From positions 1 through 64,000 of the forward strand of contig NZ_JBELZM010000003.1 in assembly GCF_040273735.1 (NCBI RefSeq): a stretch of 64,000 nt of DNA, read 5' to 3'. Positions within the stretch are counted from its first letter, which is position 1, and each line of letters starts with the position of its first letter. This DNA is from Solibacillus sp040273735. GTDB taxonomy: Bacteria; Bacillota; Bacilli; Bacillales_A; Planococcaceae. Below the pieces are notes generated by a model that was given only the letters and a program-made list of their open reading frames with translations, made no database searches and was not told where the DNA came from. Position numbers and translations under genes: made by a program. Shown piece after piece: positions 32,384-41,860 of the stretch.

Positions 32384-34000
32384 ATGTCTTCATTAATGAA
32401 AGGAACAGCCATATTAACAATTGGGTTGTTTCTATCAAAGCTTTTAGGGTTAATTTATATTTTCCCGTTTTACGCCATTGTAGGTGAAGATAATATTGCT
32501 TTATACAATTACGCCTACATTCCTTATAACATTATGTTAAGTGTTGCCATTGCCGGACTGCCGATTGCAGTATCAAAATTCGTATCGAAATATAATGCGC
32601 TCGGGGATTTTGATGCCGGCCGCAGACTAGTAAAAACAGGTGCTTTACTGATGACGCTTACAGGAATTGTAGCGTTTATTATAATGAATCTGCTTGCAAC
32701 ACCACTTGCAAATATAGTGATTGGCAGTGAAGAACAGACATTTACTGTGGAGCAGGTTGCGAACGTTATCCAGTGGGTGAGCTATGCATTAATTGTTGTG
32801 CCGTTTATGAGTTTAGTACGTGGTTACTTGCAAGGGTACGGGCACTATTTGCCGACATCTGTTTCTCAGTTAGTTGAGCAGATTGTGCGCATCGTCTTTT
32901 TACTAGGTGGGGCGTTCATCGTTGTCAAAGTTATGGACGGTGATGAGATAACAGCAATTAATTTCTCGGTATTTGCCGCTTTTATTGGAGCGATTGGCGG
33001 ACTTTTGACATTGTTTTATTTTTGGAAAAAGCTGCGTCCGGAGATTAAATCTGTTCAGGTTGTAGCACCGAGAGAACAGAGACTACCTTATTCGGATATG
33101 TACAAAGAGATTTTTAAATATTCGATTCCCGTTGTTTTCGTCGGATTGGGGAGTTCCTTATTCCAACTTGTCGATTTGCTGACATTTAACCGTGCGATGC
33201 ATGCAAGTGGAATACCGGCGGAAATTTATGAGCTGTATTTTACAATGCTCAATTTGTTAACACAAAAAATCGTTATGATTCCTGTTGTTTTGGCGACAGG
33301 CTTTTCGATGGCAATCATTCCGACAGTGACGAAATTTTATACGGAAGGTAATTTGCGGCAAGTACATAGTTCGATGGATAAAACGTATCAAGTGCTGCTG
33401 TTTATTACTGTACCGGCAGCGATCGGAATTTCGATTTTAGCGGAAGATTTATACCATTTTTTCTATTCCTACAGCGAAATGGGTACACAAGTATTAAGCC
33501 ACTACGCACCGCTTGCCATTTTCTTTGCATTATTTACTGTAACGGCCGCGATGTTACAAGGGGTCAATTACCAAAAATGGGTCATCTTCAGTTTACTTGT
33601 CGGCCTGCTTACAAAAACGATACTAAATATACCGCTTATTCACCTTATGTCGGTTGATGGTGCTATTTTAGCGACAGCGATCGGCTATGGAGCGACAATC
33701 GCAATTAATATTTTTGTCATTAAAAAAGTGACAAATTACAATGCGACTGTTGTTTTACGACGTATTCTATTAATTATTATTTTGACAATTGTAATGGCTT
33801 TAGCGGTATGGATTACACATATTATTTTAACAGCGATTGCACCGGCTGATACGAAAATATTGGCACTTCTATATGCAATTATTTGTGCAGGGGTCGGAGC
33901 TGTTTTTTACGGAGCGATTTCTTATAGACTAGGGTTAGCCCAATTATTATTAGGTGAAAAATTCACAAAAATTGCTCGTAAATTAAGATTAGTAAAATAA
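32384..34000 (+). CDS. murJ: Lipid II flippase MurJ (YtgP)
   Basis: 538 residues, 14 transmembrane helices, MVF/MATE-like fold. It moves lipid II across the membrane for peptidoglycan synthesis. Sequence features are KGTAILTIGLFLSKLLGLIY, YNIMLSVAIAGLPIAVSKFVSKYNA (split) and RGYLQGYGHYLPTSVSQLVEQIVR (split), typical of the SpoVB/YtgP branch. The length is close to YtgP (about 544). Position between ytfP and ytzG matches B. subtilis, which supports YtgP over the paralogue SpoVB. Confidence 0.92.
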   Translation: MSSLMKGTAILTIGLFLSKLLGLIYIFPFYAIVGEDNIALYNYAYIPYNIMLSVAIAGLPIAVSKFVSKYNALGDFDAGRRLVKTGALLMTLTGIVAFIIMNLLATPLANIVIGSEEQTFTVEQVANVIQWVSYALIVVPFMSLVRGYLQGYGHYLPTSVSQLVEQIVRIVFLLGGAFIVVKVMDGDEITAINFSVFAAFIGAIGGLLTLFYFWKKLRPEIKSVQVVAPREQRLPYSDMYKEIFKYSIPVVFVGLGSSLFQLVDLLTFNRAMHASGIPAEIYELYFTMLNLLTQKIVMIPVVLATGFSMAIIPTVTKFYTEGNLRQVHSSMDKTYQVLLFITVPAAIGISILAEDLYHFFYSYSEMGTQVLSHYAPLAIFFALFTVTAAMLQGVNYQKWVIFSLLVGLLTKTILNIPLIHLMSVDGAILATAIGYGATIAINIFVIKKVTNYNATVVLRRILLIIILTIVMALAVWITHIILTAIAPADTKILALLYAIICAGVGAVFYGAISYRLGLAQLLLGEKFTKIARKLRLVK

Positions 34001-34004
34001 AAAT

Positions 34005-34038
34005 GTGGACGTCTCCACAAAAAGGCGTCCCCTTTTTT
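34005..34038 (+). terminator. Probable terminator after murJ
   Basis: GGACG and CGTCC arms with internal pairs, followed by CCTTTTTT. The stem is short. It may be partial, letting some transcription into ytzG. Confidence 0.6.
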
Positions 34039-34052
34039 AAATGGAGGACTTT

Positions 34053-34763
34053 ATGCGTTTAGATAAATTACTGGCTAATATGGGCTACGGCTCAAGAAAA
34101 GAAGTTAAACTATTATTAAAGCAAAAAGCTGTAACAGTGGACGGTGTTACAGTGAAAGACTCAGCAATGCATGTGAATCCTGAAAAACAAAATGTTTCGG
34201 TATTTGGCGAGCGTGTGGAATATGTGGAGTTTATTTATTTAATGATGAATAAACCACCGGGTGTCATATCAGCTACCGAAGACCGCTACGATCAAACGGT
34301 CATTGATTTACTGGATCCGGAGTATCAGCACTTTGAGCCATTCCCTGTCGGACGTTTGGATAAAGATACGGAAGGGCTGCTGCTAATTACCAATGACGGC
34401 AATTTAGCACATAATCTGCTTTCTCCTAAAAAGCATGTCCCAAAATGGTATTACGCCAAAATTGACGGGGTAGTAACGGAAGCCGATATCGAAGCCTTCG
34501 CACAAGGTGTAACATTGGAAGATGGTTATCATACAAAGCCTGGAGAATTAAAAATATTAGCGTCTGGCGAGCAATCGGAAATTGAGCTGATGATCCAAGA
34601 AGGGAAATTCCATCAAGTGAAGCGCATGTTTGAGGCGGTAGGCAAGAAGGTTACGTATTTAAAGCGTCTTTCAATGGGAACATTGAAGCTTGATGAAGAG
34701 TTGGCATTAGGTGAATACCGCGAACTGACAGAACAGGAGCTTGAGCTGTTAGCGACAAAATAA
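34053..34763 (+). CDS. ytzG: RsuA-family rRNA pseudouridine synthase (YtzG)
   Basis: 236 residues. An N-terminal S4 RNA-binding domain (MRLDKLLANMGYGSRKEV) is followed by the catalytic domain with GRLDKDTEGLLLITNDG, whose Asp is the nucleophile, and HQVKRMF. Family role: uridine-to-pseudouridine change in 16S rRNA helix 18 (U516 in E. coli). The ATG at 34053 has GGAGG five bases before it; an in-frame ATG at 34041 overlaps that site. Follows murJ closely. Confidence 0.92.
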   Translation: MRLDKLLANMGYGSRKEVKLLLKQKAVTVDGVTVKDSAMHVNPEKQNVSVFGERVEYVEFIYLMMNKPPGVISATEDRYDQTVIDLLDPEYQHFEPFPVGRLDKDTEGLLLITNDGNLAHNLLSPKKHVPKWYYAKIDGVVTEADIEAFAQGVTLEDGYHTKPGELKILASGEQSEIELMIQEGKFHQVKRMFEAVGKKVTYLKRLSMGTLKLDEELALGEYRELTEQELELLATK

Positions 34764-34773
34764 TAAACAAAGG

Positions 34774-34812
34774 AAAAGCGAATGCCCCGACGAAAAGGCA
34801 TTCGCTTCTTTT
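34774..34812 (+). terminator. Terminator of ytzG
   Basis: Stem AAGCGAATGCC / GGCATTCGCTT with a 10-base loop, then CTTTT. Confidence 0.88.
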
Positions 34813-34953
34813 AGTTCTTGTGTCAAGAACTAAGTGAACGCTTGCTGACTCAGCAATGTTCATAATATTTCATGTGTAACTGATCGACACCTTACGTTAT
34901 GTTGGGACAATTAGTCCTTTCTCACAAAATAAGAATCAGCCGCTTTCAAAATT

Positions 34954-35175
34954 CTAAGATGTCATTTTTACTTTTTTCTTCGTCGTTGTCCATTTACCCC
35001 GACTTGGACTCATTACCAAGTCATTGAAGGCTAACACATTCAAATCTCTTTGAATGGTGCGAGGAGTGATGTTAAACTCTTCGACTAAATCCTGTGTAGT
35101 CACTTCTCCTTTATTGAGGATAAACATATACACGTCTTTAATACGATTAAGCATTCTATCAGTAGTTGGCTTCAT
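34954..35175 (-). CDS. ytzE: DeoR-type HTH-only regulator YtzE
   Basis: 73 residues. Only the DeoR winged helix-turn-helix is present (GEVTTQDLVEEFNITPRTIQ, then RDLNVLAFNDLV), with a basic tail. The usual sugar-phosphate sensing domain is missing. This matches YtzE of B. subtilis, so it is not a truncation in this strain. AAGGAGTGG precedes the ATG. A symmetric operator candidate lies just downstream of its -10 box. Target genes and ligand are unknown. Confidence 0.85.
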   Translation of the reverse strand: MKPTTDRMLNRIKDVYMFILNKGEVTTQDLVEEFNITPRTIQRDLNVLAFNDLVMSPSRGKWTTTKKKVKMTS

Positions 35176-35298
35176 TTCTAAAAACCACTCCTTCGATCTT
35201 AAATTCTCATGGCATAAGACTAGCGGACGACAAAATATGTGCGGAGTGCACTTAGGCTTTAGTAGTTTGCCTTAGACATCCCCTTTTCTGAAAGTTTG

Positions 35299-35353
35299 GT
35301 CAGAATAGATGTTCTGACACATACATTATAGCGGAAAACCAAACAGATTTCCA
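35299..35353 (-). promoter_or_regulatory. ytzE promoter with inverted-repeat operator
   Basis: On the minus strand -35 TGGAAA (35353-35348), 17-bp spacer, -10 TATAAT (35330-35325). Seven bases further begins a perfect inverted repeat GTCAGAA-6-TTCTGAC (35299-35318), covering the expected transcription start. The position suits repression, possibly by YtzE itself. The ~140-base 5' leader from here to the ytzE start holds no other feature I recognise. The stretch 35354-35501 has only a possible pepV promoter (TTGTAA-16-TACAAT, 35446-35473). Confidence 0.65.
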
Positions 35354-35501
35354 GAAATGAGAGACGAAAAACACTATTTTTACAGAAAATTCATATATTT
35401 AATATTCCTAGAAATATAGGATGTTACGAATTTGTCAAATGATTATTGTAATTTTAACAAGAAGGAGTACAATAACAATATTATAAAAATGAGGTGTATT
35501 A

Positions 35502-36896
35502 ATGGATTGGTTACAACTGGCTCAGGCAAGAAAAGAAGAGCTTATTCAAGAATTGCAGCAATTGATTCAAATAGAAAGTGTAAAAGATGAAAATAATTTT
35601 TCTGATATAATGCCTTTCGGTGCTGGTCCGAAAGCAGCATTGGAATTTATGCTTCAAAAAGGTATAGAGCAAGGGATGACTACAAAAAATGTGGATCATA
35701 TGGCCGGCCATATTGAAATGGGGCAAGGTGAAGAACTTGTTGGTGTGCTTTGCCATGTAGATGTTGTGCCTGCCGGAGATGTTGCAAGCTGGACATATCC
35801 TCCGTTTGAAGGGCAAGTGGCAGATGGAAAATTATTTGGTCGTGGTGCGATTGATGACAAAGGTCCAACAATGGCAGCTTGGCTTGCGATGAAACTGATC
35901 CACGATGCGAAAATCCCTTTGAAAAAACGTGTACGAATGATTATCGGTACAGATGAAGAAAGCGGATTCCAATGTGTAACGCGCTACTTCGAAAAAGAGG
36001 AAATGCCGACAATTGGTTTTGCACCTGATGCAGATTTCCCGCTAATCAATGCTGAAAAAGGTATTGCTCATTTAACGTTCTCCAGTAAAGAAAAACGATC
36101 GGGCGATGAGCAATTACTGTCATTCTATGCAGGTAGCAGAACAAATATGGTGCCGGATGAAGCAACCGCTACTTTAAAATATGCCGGAAAAAGCACAAAT
36201 GAGAATTTTCTGAAATATTTAAAAGAAAATGGCGTTGAAGGCACTTTCACTAAAAATGATAATGGGATTATAATTGTTGTGAAAGGTAAATCAGCTCATG
36301 CAATGGAACCGGAAAAGGGACGAAATGCAGCAGTTTATTTAGCAAAGTTTTTACAGAATGTTGTAGAGACAAAACAAAGTAAGTCGTTTGTCGATTTTAT
36401 AGTCCGTGTTTTTGACAACGATCATTCTGGAACAGCATTGGATTTCCAATTTGAAGATACGATGTCGGGCCCGACAACATTAAACCCTGGAATCGTAACT
36501 TTTGATGAGCGCGGTGCGTCAATTGAAGTGAGTATGCGCTATTCGGTAACGTATCCATTTGAAGAAAAAATAACGAAAGTACAGGCATTACTTCAACATG
36601 AAACATTTACATTAGATGTAGTGAACAATTCAGCCCCGCATTATGTGAGCGAGGAAGATCAATTGATTCAAACATTGCTGCAAGTATATCGCAAATACAG
36701 CAATGACTACTCGAAGCCACTTTCAACTGGCGGAGGGACTTATGCTCGCGTTATGAAAAAAGGGGTCGCATTCGGAATGCTGTTCCCAGGCGAACTAGAT
36801 GTTGCCCATCAGGCCGATGAATTTGTTGATATTGATAACTTGATAAAAGCGACTGCGATTTATGCAGAAGCAATAGTAAATTTAGCAACTAACTAA
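35502..36896 (+). CDS. pepV: Dipeptidase PepV (M20 family)
   Basis: 464 residues, zinc metallopeptidase cleaving dipeptides. Metal and catalytic residues: CHVDVVPAG (His and Asp), GRGAIDDKGP (bridging Asp), GTDEESG (catalytic Glu and ligand Glu) and the late STGGGTYAR. KGKSAHAMEPEKG is the dimer/lid-domain histidine typical of M20. Length fits PepV. The seven-base gap before the next gene and the pairing with dat suggest one operon. Confidence 0.95.
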   Translation: MDWLQLAQARKEELIQELQQLIQIESVKDENNFSDIMPFGAGPKAALEFMLQKGIEQGMTTKNVDHMAGHIEMGQGEELVGVLCHVDVVPAGDVASWTYPPFEGQVADGKLFGRGAIDDKGPTMAAWLAMKLIHDAKIPLKKRVRMIIGTDEESGFQCVTRYFEKEEMPTIGFAPDADFPLINAEKGIAHLTFSSKEKRSGDEQLLSFYAGSRTNMVPDEATATLKYAGKSTNENFLKYLKENGVEGTFTKNDNGIIIVVKGKSAHAMEPEKGRNAAVYLAKFLQNVVETKQSKSFVDFIVRVFDNDHSGTALDFQFEDTMSGPTTLNPGIVTFDERGASIEVSMRYSVTYPFEEKITKVQALLQHETFTLDVVNNSAPHYVSEEDQLIQTLLQVYRKYSNDYSKPLSTGGGTYARVMKKGVAFGMLFPGELDVAHQADEFVDIDNLIKATAIYAEAIVNLATN

Positions 36897-36915
36897 TAAA
36901 AAGGTGGTATTTGAG

Positions 36916-37767
36916 ATGAGCTTTAGTTTATGGAATGATCAAATTGTAAAAAATGAAGAAGTATTGGTGGACAAGGAAGACCGAGGCTATCAATTTGGCG
37001 ACGGTGTGTATGAAGTAGTAAAAGTGTATAATGGGGAACTATTTACAGCGACTGAGCATATTGACCGTTTTTATGACAGTGCTGAAAAAATCCGCATTAC
37101 GATTCCTTATACAAAAGATAAATTACACCAATTACTGCATCAACTTGTAGAGGAGAACAACATTGACACAGGTCATGTTTACTTCCAAATTACACGTGGT
37201 GCCGGCCCTCGTAACCACATTTTCCCTGGTGATGATGTGAAACCGGTATTGACTGGGAATGCGAAAGAAAATCCACGTCCATTAGAAAACTTTGAAAAGG
37301 GTGTAAAGGCTACATTTGTGGAAGATATTCGCTGGTTGCGTTGTGATATTAAGTCACTGAACTTGCTTGGTGCAGTTCTTGCGAAACAGGAAGCATATGA
37401 AAAAGGATGCTATGAAGCGATTCTACACCGTGATGAGATTGTTACAGAAGGTTCATCTTCAAACATCTACGGGATTAAAGAAGGTGTACTATATACACAC
37501 CCAGCCAACAATCTCATTTTAAATGGGATTACTCGTCAAGTAATTATTAAATGTGCAGCAGAAATCGGTCTTACTGTTAACGAACAGGCAATGACGAAAG
37601 AGCAGCTGCTTGCTATGGATGAAGTAATCGTTTCTTCAACAACATCAGAAGTAACTCCGGTTATTGAAATTGACGGCACAGTTATCGGCAACGGGACACC
37701 GGGCGAATGGACACGTAAATTACAATCACAATTTGAAACAAAAATTCCAAAAGGCATTAAAGCATAA
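36916..37767 (+). CDS. dat: D-amino-acid transaminase Dat
   Basis: 283 residues, PLP class IV. Interconverts D-alanine and D-glutamate, supplying D-Glu or D-Ala for the wall. Family marks: EDRGYQFGDGVYEVVKVYNG, RWLRCDIKSLNLL with the PLP lysine, TEGSSSNIYGI and THPANNLILNGITR. Start at ATG 36916, 8 bases after AAGGTGG; the GTG at 36904 lies in that site. Co-transcribed with pepV: the dipeptidase may feed D-amino-acid recycling, which is inferred. Confidence 0.95.
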   Translation: MSFSLWNDQIVKNEEVLVDKEDRGYQFGDGVYEVVKVYNGELFTATEHIDRFYDSAEKIRITIPYTKDKLHQLLHQLVEENNIDTGHVYFQITRGAGPRNHIFPGDDVKPVLTGNAKENPRPLENFEKGVKATFVEDIRWLRCDIKSLNLLGAVLAKQEAYEKGCYEAILHRDEIVTEGSSSNIYGIKEGVLYTHPANNLILNGITRQVIIKCAAEIGLTVNEQAMTKEQLLAMDEVIVSSTTSEVTPVIEIDGTVIGNGTPGEWTRKLQSQFETKIPKGIKA

Positions 37768-37822
37768 TTTAGTACGCCGTATTATATTAATAAGCAAAAA
37801 ATTTATTGCGAACAAGTTAATT

Positions 37823-38087
37823 GGAATGGAAGGGGAGGCGAGTGTTAGTGCTGTCGGCTTCACCTTTCGCACTGTGAAAACATCAGCTGACGGCTAACGC
37901 CTTTCGCTACAAACTGCGTTTCCTGCGGGAACAGCAAAATTCATTTTATGACGAAAGCGAAGCGACAGGAGCACCGAGTGAGAGCACAAGAAACAAAAGC
38001 TAAGAACGCCGCGTCCTGTGGCAACGCTTTTGTGACCAACATCGTGTTGGCCTCGTGACCGCGGAAAGCGTCCGACCCGGAATGGAA
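37823..38087. repeat. Long intergenic repeat element (Bacillaceae REP-like)
   Basis: A ~265-bp non-coding block bounded by direct GGAATGGAA copies (37823-37831, 38079-38087). It is much richer in G and C than its surroundings, and full of small inverted repeats such as CCAACATCGTGTTGG (38036-38050). The ends (GGAATGGAAGGGGAGGCGA and CCGCGGAAAGCGTCCG ... GGAAATCAAC) resemble abundant extragenic repeats of Bacillaceae known to me. It fills most of the dat-ytlQ gap. A degraded relative occurs near 51145-51215. Confidence 0.7.
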
Positions 38088-38129
38088 ATCAACCCCGATA
38101 TTATGGGGAAATTATAAATCCTTAATTTA

Positions 38130-38170
38130 AAAATAGCGCCTTGCTTAACGGCAATGCGCTATTTTTTTTT
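38130..38170 (+). terminator. Terminator downstream of pepV-dat and the repeat
   Basis: Stem AAAATAGCGC / GCGCTATTTT with a 16-base loop, then T9. It sits after the repeat and just before the ytlQ promoter region. Confidence 0.85.
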
Positions 38171-38231
38171 GCGGATAACCTGTAAAATATAACGTAATGA
38201 AGATTAGGAAAGAACTTAGGGAGTAGATAAA

Positions 38232-39230
38232 ATGGCTCAGTTAATAAAACTTCAAGATTATATTTCACGTTACGAAATTGACTTGGCACGCTATCCAACA
38301 CAGTTTATTCGCTTAAAGCAAAATCAGTGGGAGCGGATAAAGTATCAATGGCAGACGGGTGAAGCAATAGAACGTTGGGAACATATTGAGGAAGAAGTAA
38401 AGGAAGAGAAGAAAAAATCACTGTTTCAAAAACTTTTCCCTTTTAAAAAAGAACTAGAAGTAACCGAAGAAGAACAAGAAGATATCGAAAAAGTAACCAT
38501 CTCCAACGATTGGGCAGTAGAAGAAAATCCATATCAGGAAGACGATACGACGCTGATTTTTGAACCGAATCTCGTCTATACACCAAAAACATTGGAAGAA
38601 CTTAAGAAAATGTTCATTGATCAGTTTTTTCATTTTCAAATGAAATGGGCAAGCTCCACATTACGTGAAAAATCATATGTAGATCCAAAATTTATGCGTG
38701 ATACATTATTGCGTTCCATGCTCCAAACATTGCCGGACAATTACTTAGTATTCTATTATCCGATTTTACGTGTGAAAAAAGCGCCGATAGAATTGGATAT
38801 TATTATAATGACACCGACAGAATGTCTATGTATTACGGTTTTGGAGCAGGAAAGTCAGGCGGTATATATTGCAAATAGCGAACGCTTCTGGTTAAAGAAG
38901 GTCGGAAAAAATGAAAAAAAAGTGTTAAGCCCTTTAATTCAATTAAACCGGATGGAAAAAGTTATTGAGCAGATTTTTCAGCAGAATCATATTGAACTGC
39001 CGATTCGTAAAGTGTTGTTAACAAGAAATGGCTATATTGATTATCCCGGTACAATGTATGGCGTTTCATTTGTGGATAAACGGAAATTCCCTGAATGGAT
39101 GGGACAATTAGCACATTCTGTTTCACCGATGAAGCATATGCAAATACGTGGAGCACAAGCCATTTTAAACACAGTTCAAACAACATCTTTTCATCGGGAA
39201 ATCTGGAATACGGAAAATAAGGAAGATTAA
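38232..39230 (+). CDS. ytlQ: NERD-domain protein (YtlQ-like)
   Basis: 332 residues. N-terminal ~130 residues are charged with a lysine/glutamate-rich segment (EEEVKEEKKKSLFQKLFPFK). The C-terminal part has a nuclease-related NERD pattern, with IELDIIIMTPTECLCIT as the core strand carrying Asp, and DKRKFPEWM later. Position before ytlR-trmB-ytnP matches ytlQ. Function unknown; NERD proteins are linked to DNA or RNA processing by fold only. Ends 3 bp before the lipid-kinase gene. Confidence 0.75.
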   Translation: MAQLIKLQDYISRYEIDLARYPTQFIRLKQNQWERIKYQWQTGEAIERWEHIEEEVKEEKKKSLFQKLFPFKKELEVTEEEQEDIEKVTISNDWAVEENPYQEDDTTLIFEPNLVYTPKTLEELKKMFIDQFFHFQMKWASSTLREKSYVDPKFMRDTLLRSMLQTLPDNYLVFYYPILRVKKAPIELDIIIMTPTECLCITVLEQESQAVYIANSERFWLKKVGKNEKKVLSPLIQLNRMEKVIEQIFQQNHIELPIRKVLLTRNGYIDYPGTMYGVSFVDKRKFPEWMGQLAHSVSPMKHMQIRGAQAILNTVQTTSFHREIWNTENKED

Positions 39231-39233
39231 ATA

Positions 39234-40154
39234 ATGGAAGTGCATTTTATTATTAATCCTTTTGCAGGTAATGGGCAAGGGGTTAAGCGTTGGCATCAGT
39301 TTGAACAGCAGTTGGCGATACCGTATCAAATCCATTGGACAAAATACGCAGGCCATTCGCTGCTGATGGCAAAGCAAATTGCCGGGCGAGCAACAAAGGA
39401 AAATCCGGTCTGTCTAATTGCTATTGGCGGGGATGGGACAATTCACGAAGTGCTGAATGGCGCAGTACATTTTGATAATGTCTATTTAGGGGTAATTTCG
39501 GCAGGCTCTGGCAATGATTTTGGCAGGGGGTATCAAGCATTCGAAACGAGCAAACAATTAGAGCAATTTGTAAAGAGAGTAAATAGTACTTCACATGATT
39601 GCGGGGTAGTGAAACAAGGTGGGACAACCAAATACTTTATTAATAATTTTGGTGTGGGGTTTGATGCATTAGTGGCGAATACCGCGAACAAGTCAACACT
39701 GAAAAGGTCGCTTAATAAATGGAAACTTGGGAAGCTGAGCTATCCTTATTACGTCATTCACGCACTTTTTACTTATAAACCGTTTAAGCTTACGATATTC
39801 CATGCAGGGAAAAAGAAACAATACCAAAATGTATGGTTTGTAACTGCGAGCAATCAGCCTTATTTTGGAGGGGGAATGAAGATATCTCCAGAATCGAATA
39901 CATCCGATGGCCAGTTCGAAGTGACAGTCGTTTCCAATTTATCGAAATGGAAATTATTATTCCTTTTTGGAACAGTCTTTTTAGGGAAGCATACACTTTT
40001 GAAGGAAGTCGAACAGTTTGCAGCAACGGAAGCACAGTTGATTTTTGAGGAACCGGTCAGGGCACATGCAGACGGGGAAACCCAAAAATTAGCACCCGGT
40101 CAAAATAAAATTGAAATAACCGTTCAGAAAAAAGCATGGAATTTAGCAAAATAA
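39234..40154 (+). CDS. ytlR: YegS/BmrU-type diacylglycerol kinase family protein (YtlR)
   Basis: 306 residues. Nucleotide-binding DAGK catalytic domain: INPFAGNG at the start, IAIGGDGTIHEVLNG (phosphate loop) and GVISAGSGNDFGRGY. The C-terminal beta-sandwich includes HADGE. It phosphorylates a lipid such as diacylglycerol or undecaprenol; the exact lipid is uncertain. Three bases separate it from ytlQ, so the two are one operon. Confidence 0.9.
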   Translation: MEVHFIINPFAGNGQGVKRWHQFEQQLAIPYQIHWTKYAGHSLLMAKQIAGRATKENPVCLIAIGGDGTIHEVLNGAVHFDNVYLGVISAGSGNDFGRGYQAFETSKQLEQFVKRVNSTSHDCGVVKQGGTTKYFINNFGVGFDALVANTANKSTLKRSLNKWKLGKLSYPYYVIHALFTYKPFKLTIFHAGKKKQYQNVWFVTASNQPYFGGGMKISPESNTSDGQFEVTVVSNLSKWKLLFLFGTVFLGKHTLLKEVEQFAATEAQLIFEEPVRAHADGETQKLAPGQNKIEITVQKKAWNLAK

Positions 40155-40219
40155 AAGCAAACGAAGCTATTTTCCGTTATAATATGAGGCAGCTATACAA
40201 TAGAAAAGAGGATAAGTAA

Positions 40220-40867
40220 GTGAGATTAAAGCATAAACCATGGGCAGCGGAATATATTCAACAACATCCTGATGTAATTATTCCAAACCCGGAAGATTAT
40301 AAAGGCAAGTGGAATGAAGCATTCGGCAACGACAACCCGATTCATATCGAAGTTGGTACAGGTAAAGGGCAATTCGTTTTAGGGATGGCACTGCAAAATC
40401 CGGATATTAATTATATCGGTATTGAATTATTTGATAGTGTTATCGTCTGTGCCCTTGAAAAAATCGAAGAAGCAAACAAACCATCGAATTTGCGTTTATT
40501 AAAAGTTGATGGCGCGAAGCTGGAAGAGTTTTTCGAAAAAGGGGATGTGGACCGTGTCTATCTGAACTTCTCGGATCCATGGCCTAAAGTGCGACATGCA
40601 AAGCGTCGCCTTACACATGAAGGTTTCCTGAAAATTTATGAGAACATTTTAGTTGATAACGGTGAAATCCATTTTAAAACGGATAACCGTGGTCTTTTTG
40701 AATATTCACTCGTAAGTATGAACGAGTATGGTATGGCATTAAACTATGTATCGCTAGACTTACATGCGAATATGCCGGAAGATAATATTATGACAGAATA
40801 CGAGGAGAAATTCTCAAAGCTCGGTCAACCAATATATCGACTAGAATGCCAATACAAGACGAAATAA
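40220..40867 (+). CDS. trmB: tRNA (guanine46-N7)-methyltransferase TrmB
   Basis: 215 residues. GTG start after AGAGGATAAG. SAM motif IEVGTGKGQFVLGMA, YIGIELFDSVI, and the family catalytic segment LNFSDPWPKVRHAKRRL. Adds m7G46 in the variable loop of many tRNAs. Conserved place before ytnP. Confidence 0.96.
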   Translation: MRLKHKPWAAEYIQQHPDVIIPNPEDYKGKWNEAFGNDNPIHIEVGTGKGQFVLGMALQNPDINYIGIELFDSVIVCALEKIEEANKPSNLRLLKVDGAKLEEFFEKGDVDRVYLNFSDPWPKVRHAKRRLTHEGFLKIYENILVDNGEIHFKTDNRGLFEYSLVSMNEYGMALNYVSLDLHANMPEDNIMTEYEEKFSKLGQPIYRLECQYKTK

Positions 40868-40890
40868 TAACGATTTAGGGGGATGGAGAA

Positions 40891-41751
40891 ATGGATCGAT
40901 TGGAATTTCACAACATGACACTAACATGGTTACATGGGGGTGTCACAGCACTTGATGGCGGGGCTATGTTTGGGGTAGTGCCAAAAGCACTGTGGTCTCG
41001 TAAATATCCGGTAAATGAATTGAACCAGATTGAATTAGCATGTGAACCAATTTTAATTCAGTACGAGGGGAAAAATTACTTAATCGATTCTGGTGTAGGT
41101 GCAGGTAAGTTAAATGAAAAGCAGCTGCGCAATTTCGGTGTTTCAGAAGAATCAACAATTGAAAATAGCCTGGCTGAAGCTGGATTACAGCCAAGTGATA
41201 TTGATGCAATTTTGATGACACATCTACATTTTGATCATGCTGGCGGTTTAACGAAGTGGGAAGGGGACAAGCTTGTTCCGGTTTTCCCTAATGCAGTTAT
41301 TCACACGACACAGATTGAATGGGATGAGATGCGCAATCCGAATATCCGTTCGAAAAATACGTATTGGAAAGAAAACTGGGAGCCTGTACAGCATTTAGTC
41401 TCAACATATGAAGGGGAGCTGGAAGTGGCTCCAGGCTTAAAAATGATCCATACGGGCGGCCATAGTGAAGGACATGCAATTATTCGCCTTGAACAGAACG
41501 GTGAAGTGGCGTTACATATGGCGGATATTATGCCGACACATGCCCATCAAAATCCGCTTTGGGTATTGGCGTATGATGATTACCCGATGACAAGCGTATT
41601 TGCGAAAGAAAAGTTGATAAAAGAAGCGCTTTCAAATGGCTACCGTTTTATCTTCTACCATGATGCGTATTACCGCATGATTCAGTGGGATGCAACAGGC
41701 AAGGAAGTAACAGATAGCCTGGAACGTTCGAAACCGGCATTAATTAAGTAA
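40891..41751 (+). CDS. ytnP: Metallo-beta-lactamase-fold hydrolase YtnP
   Basis: 286 residues. Two-metal site HLHFDHAGG plus later TGGHSEGH and MADIMPTHAH (bridging Asp). This is the AHL-lactonase-like branch; YtnP of B. subtilis degrades a Streptomyces signal and is called quorum-quenching. The natural substrate here is unknown. Good GGGGGATGG site before the ATG; own terminator after. Confidence 0.9.
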   Translation: MDRLEFHNMTLTWLHGGVTALDGGAMFGVVPKALWSRKYPVNELNQIELACEPILIQYEGKNYLIDSGVGAGKLNEKQLRNFGVSEESTIENSLAEAGLQPSDIDAILMTHLHFDHAGGLTKWEGDKLVPVFPNAVIHTTQIEWDEMRNPNIRSKNTYWKENWEPVQHLVSTYEGELEVAPGLKMIHTGGHSEGHAIIRLEQNGEVALHMADIMPTHAHQNPLWVLAYDDYPMTSVFAKEKLIKEALSNGYRFIFYHDAYYRMIQWDATGKEVTDSLERSKPALIK

Positions 41752-41756
41752 ACACG

Positions 41757-41792
41757 AAAGCACCTGCATATTTATGATGCAGGTGCTTTTAT
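41757..41792 (+). terminator. Terminator of ytnP
   Basis: 13-bp stem AAAGCACCTGCAT / ATGCAGGTGCTTT and T-run. Confidence 0.93.
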
Positions 41793-41860
41793 TATCGGTT
41801 GCGTACTTTTAGCATATAAAAAAATACGATGACTAAAATTATGTCATCGCATCATTTACA

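Noticed and set aside
37664..37897. 77-codon frame at the end of dat
   Set aside because: Runs in a second frame through dat into the repeat element; no support.
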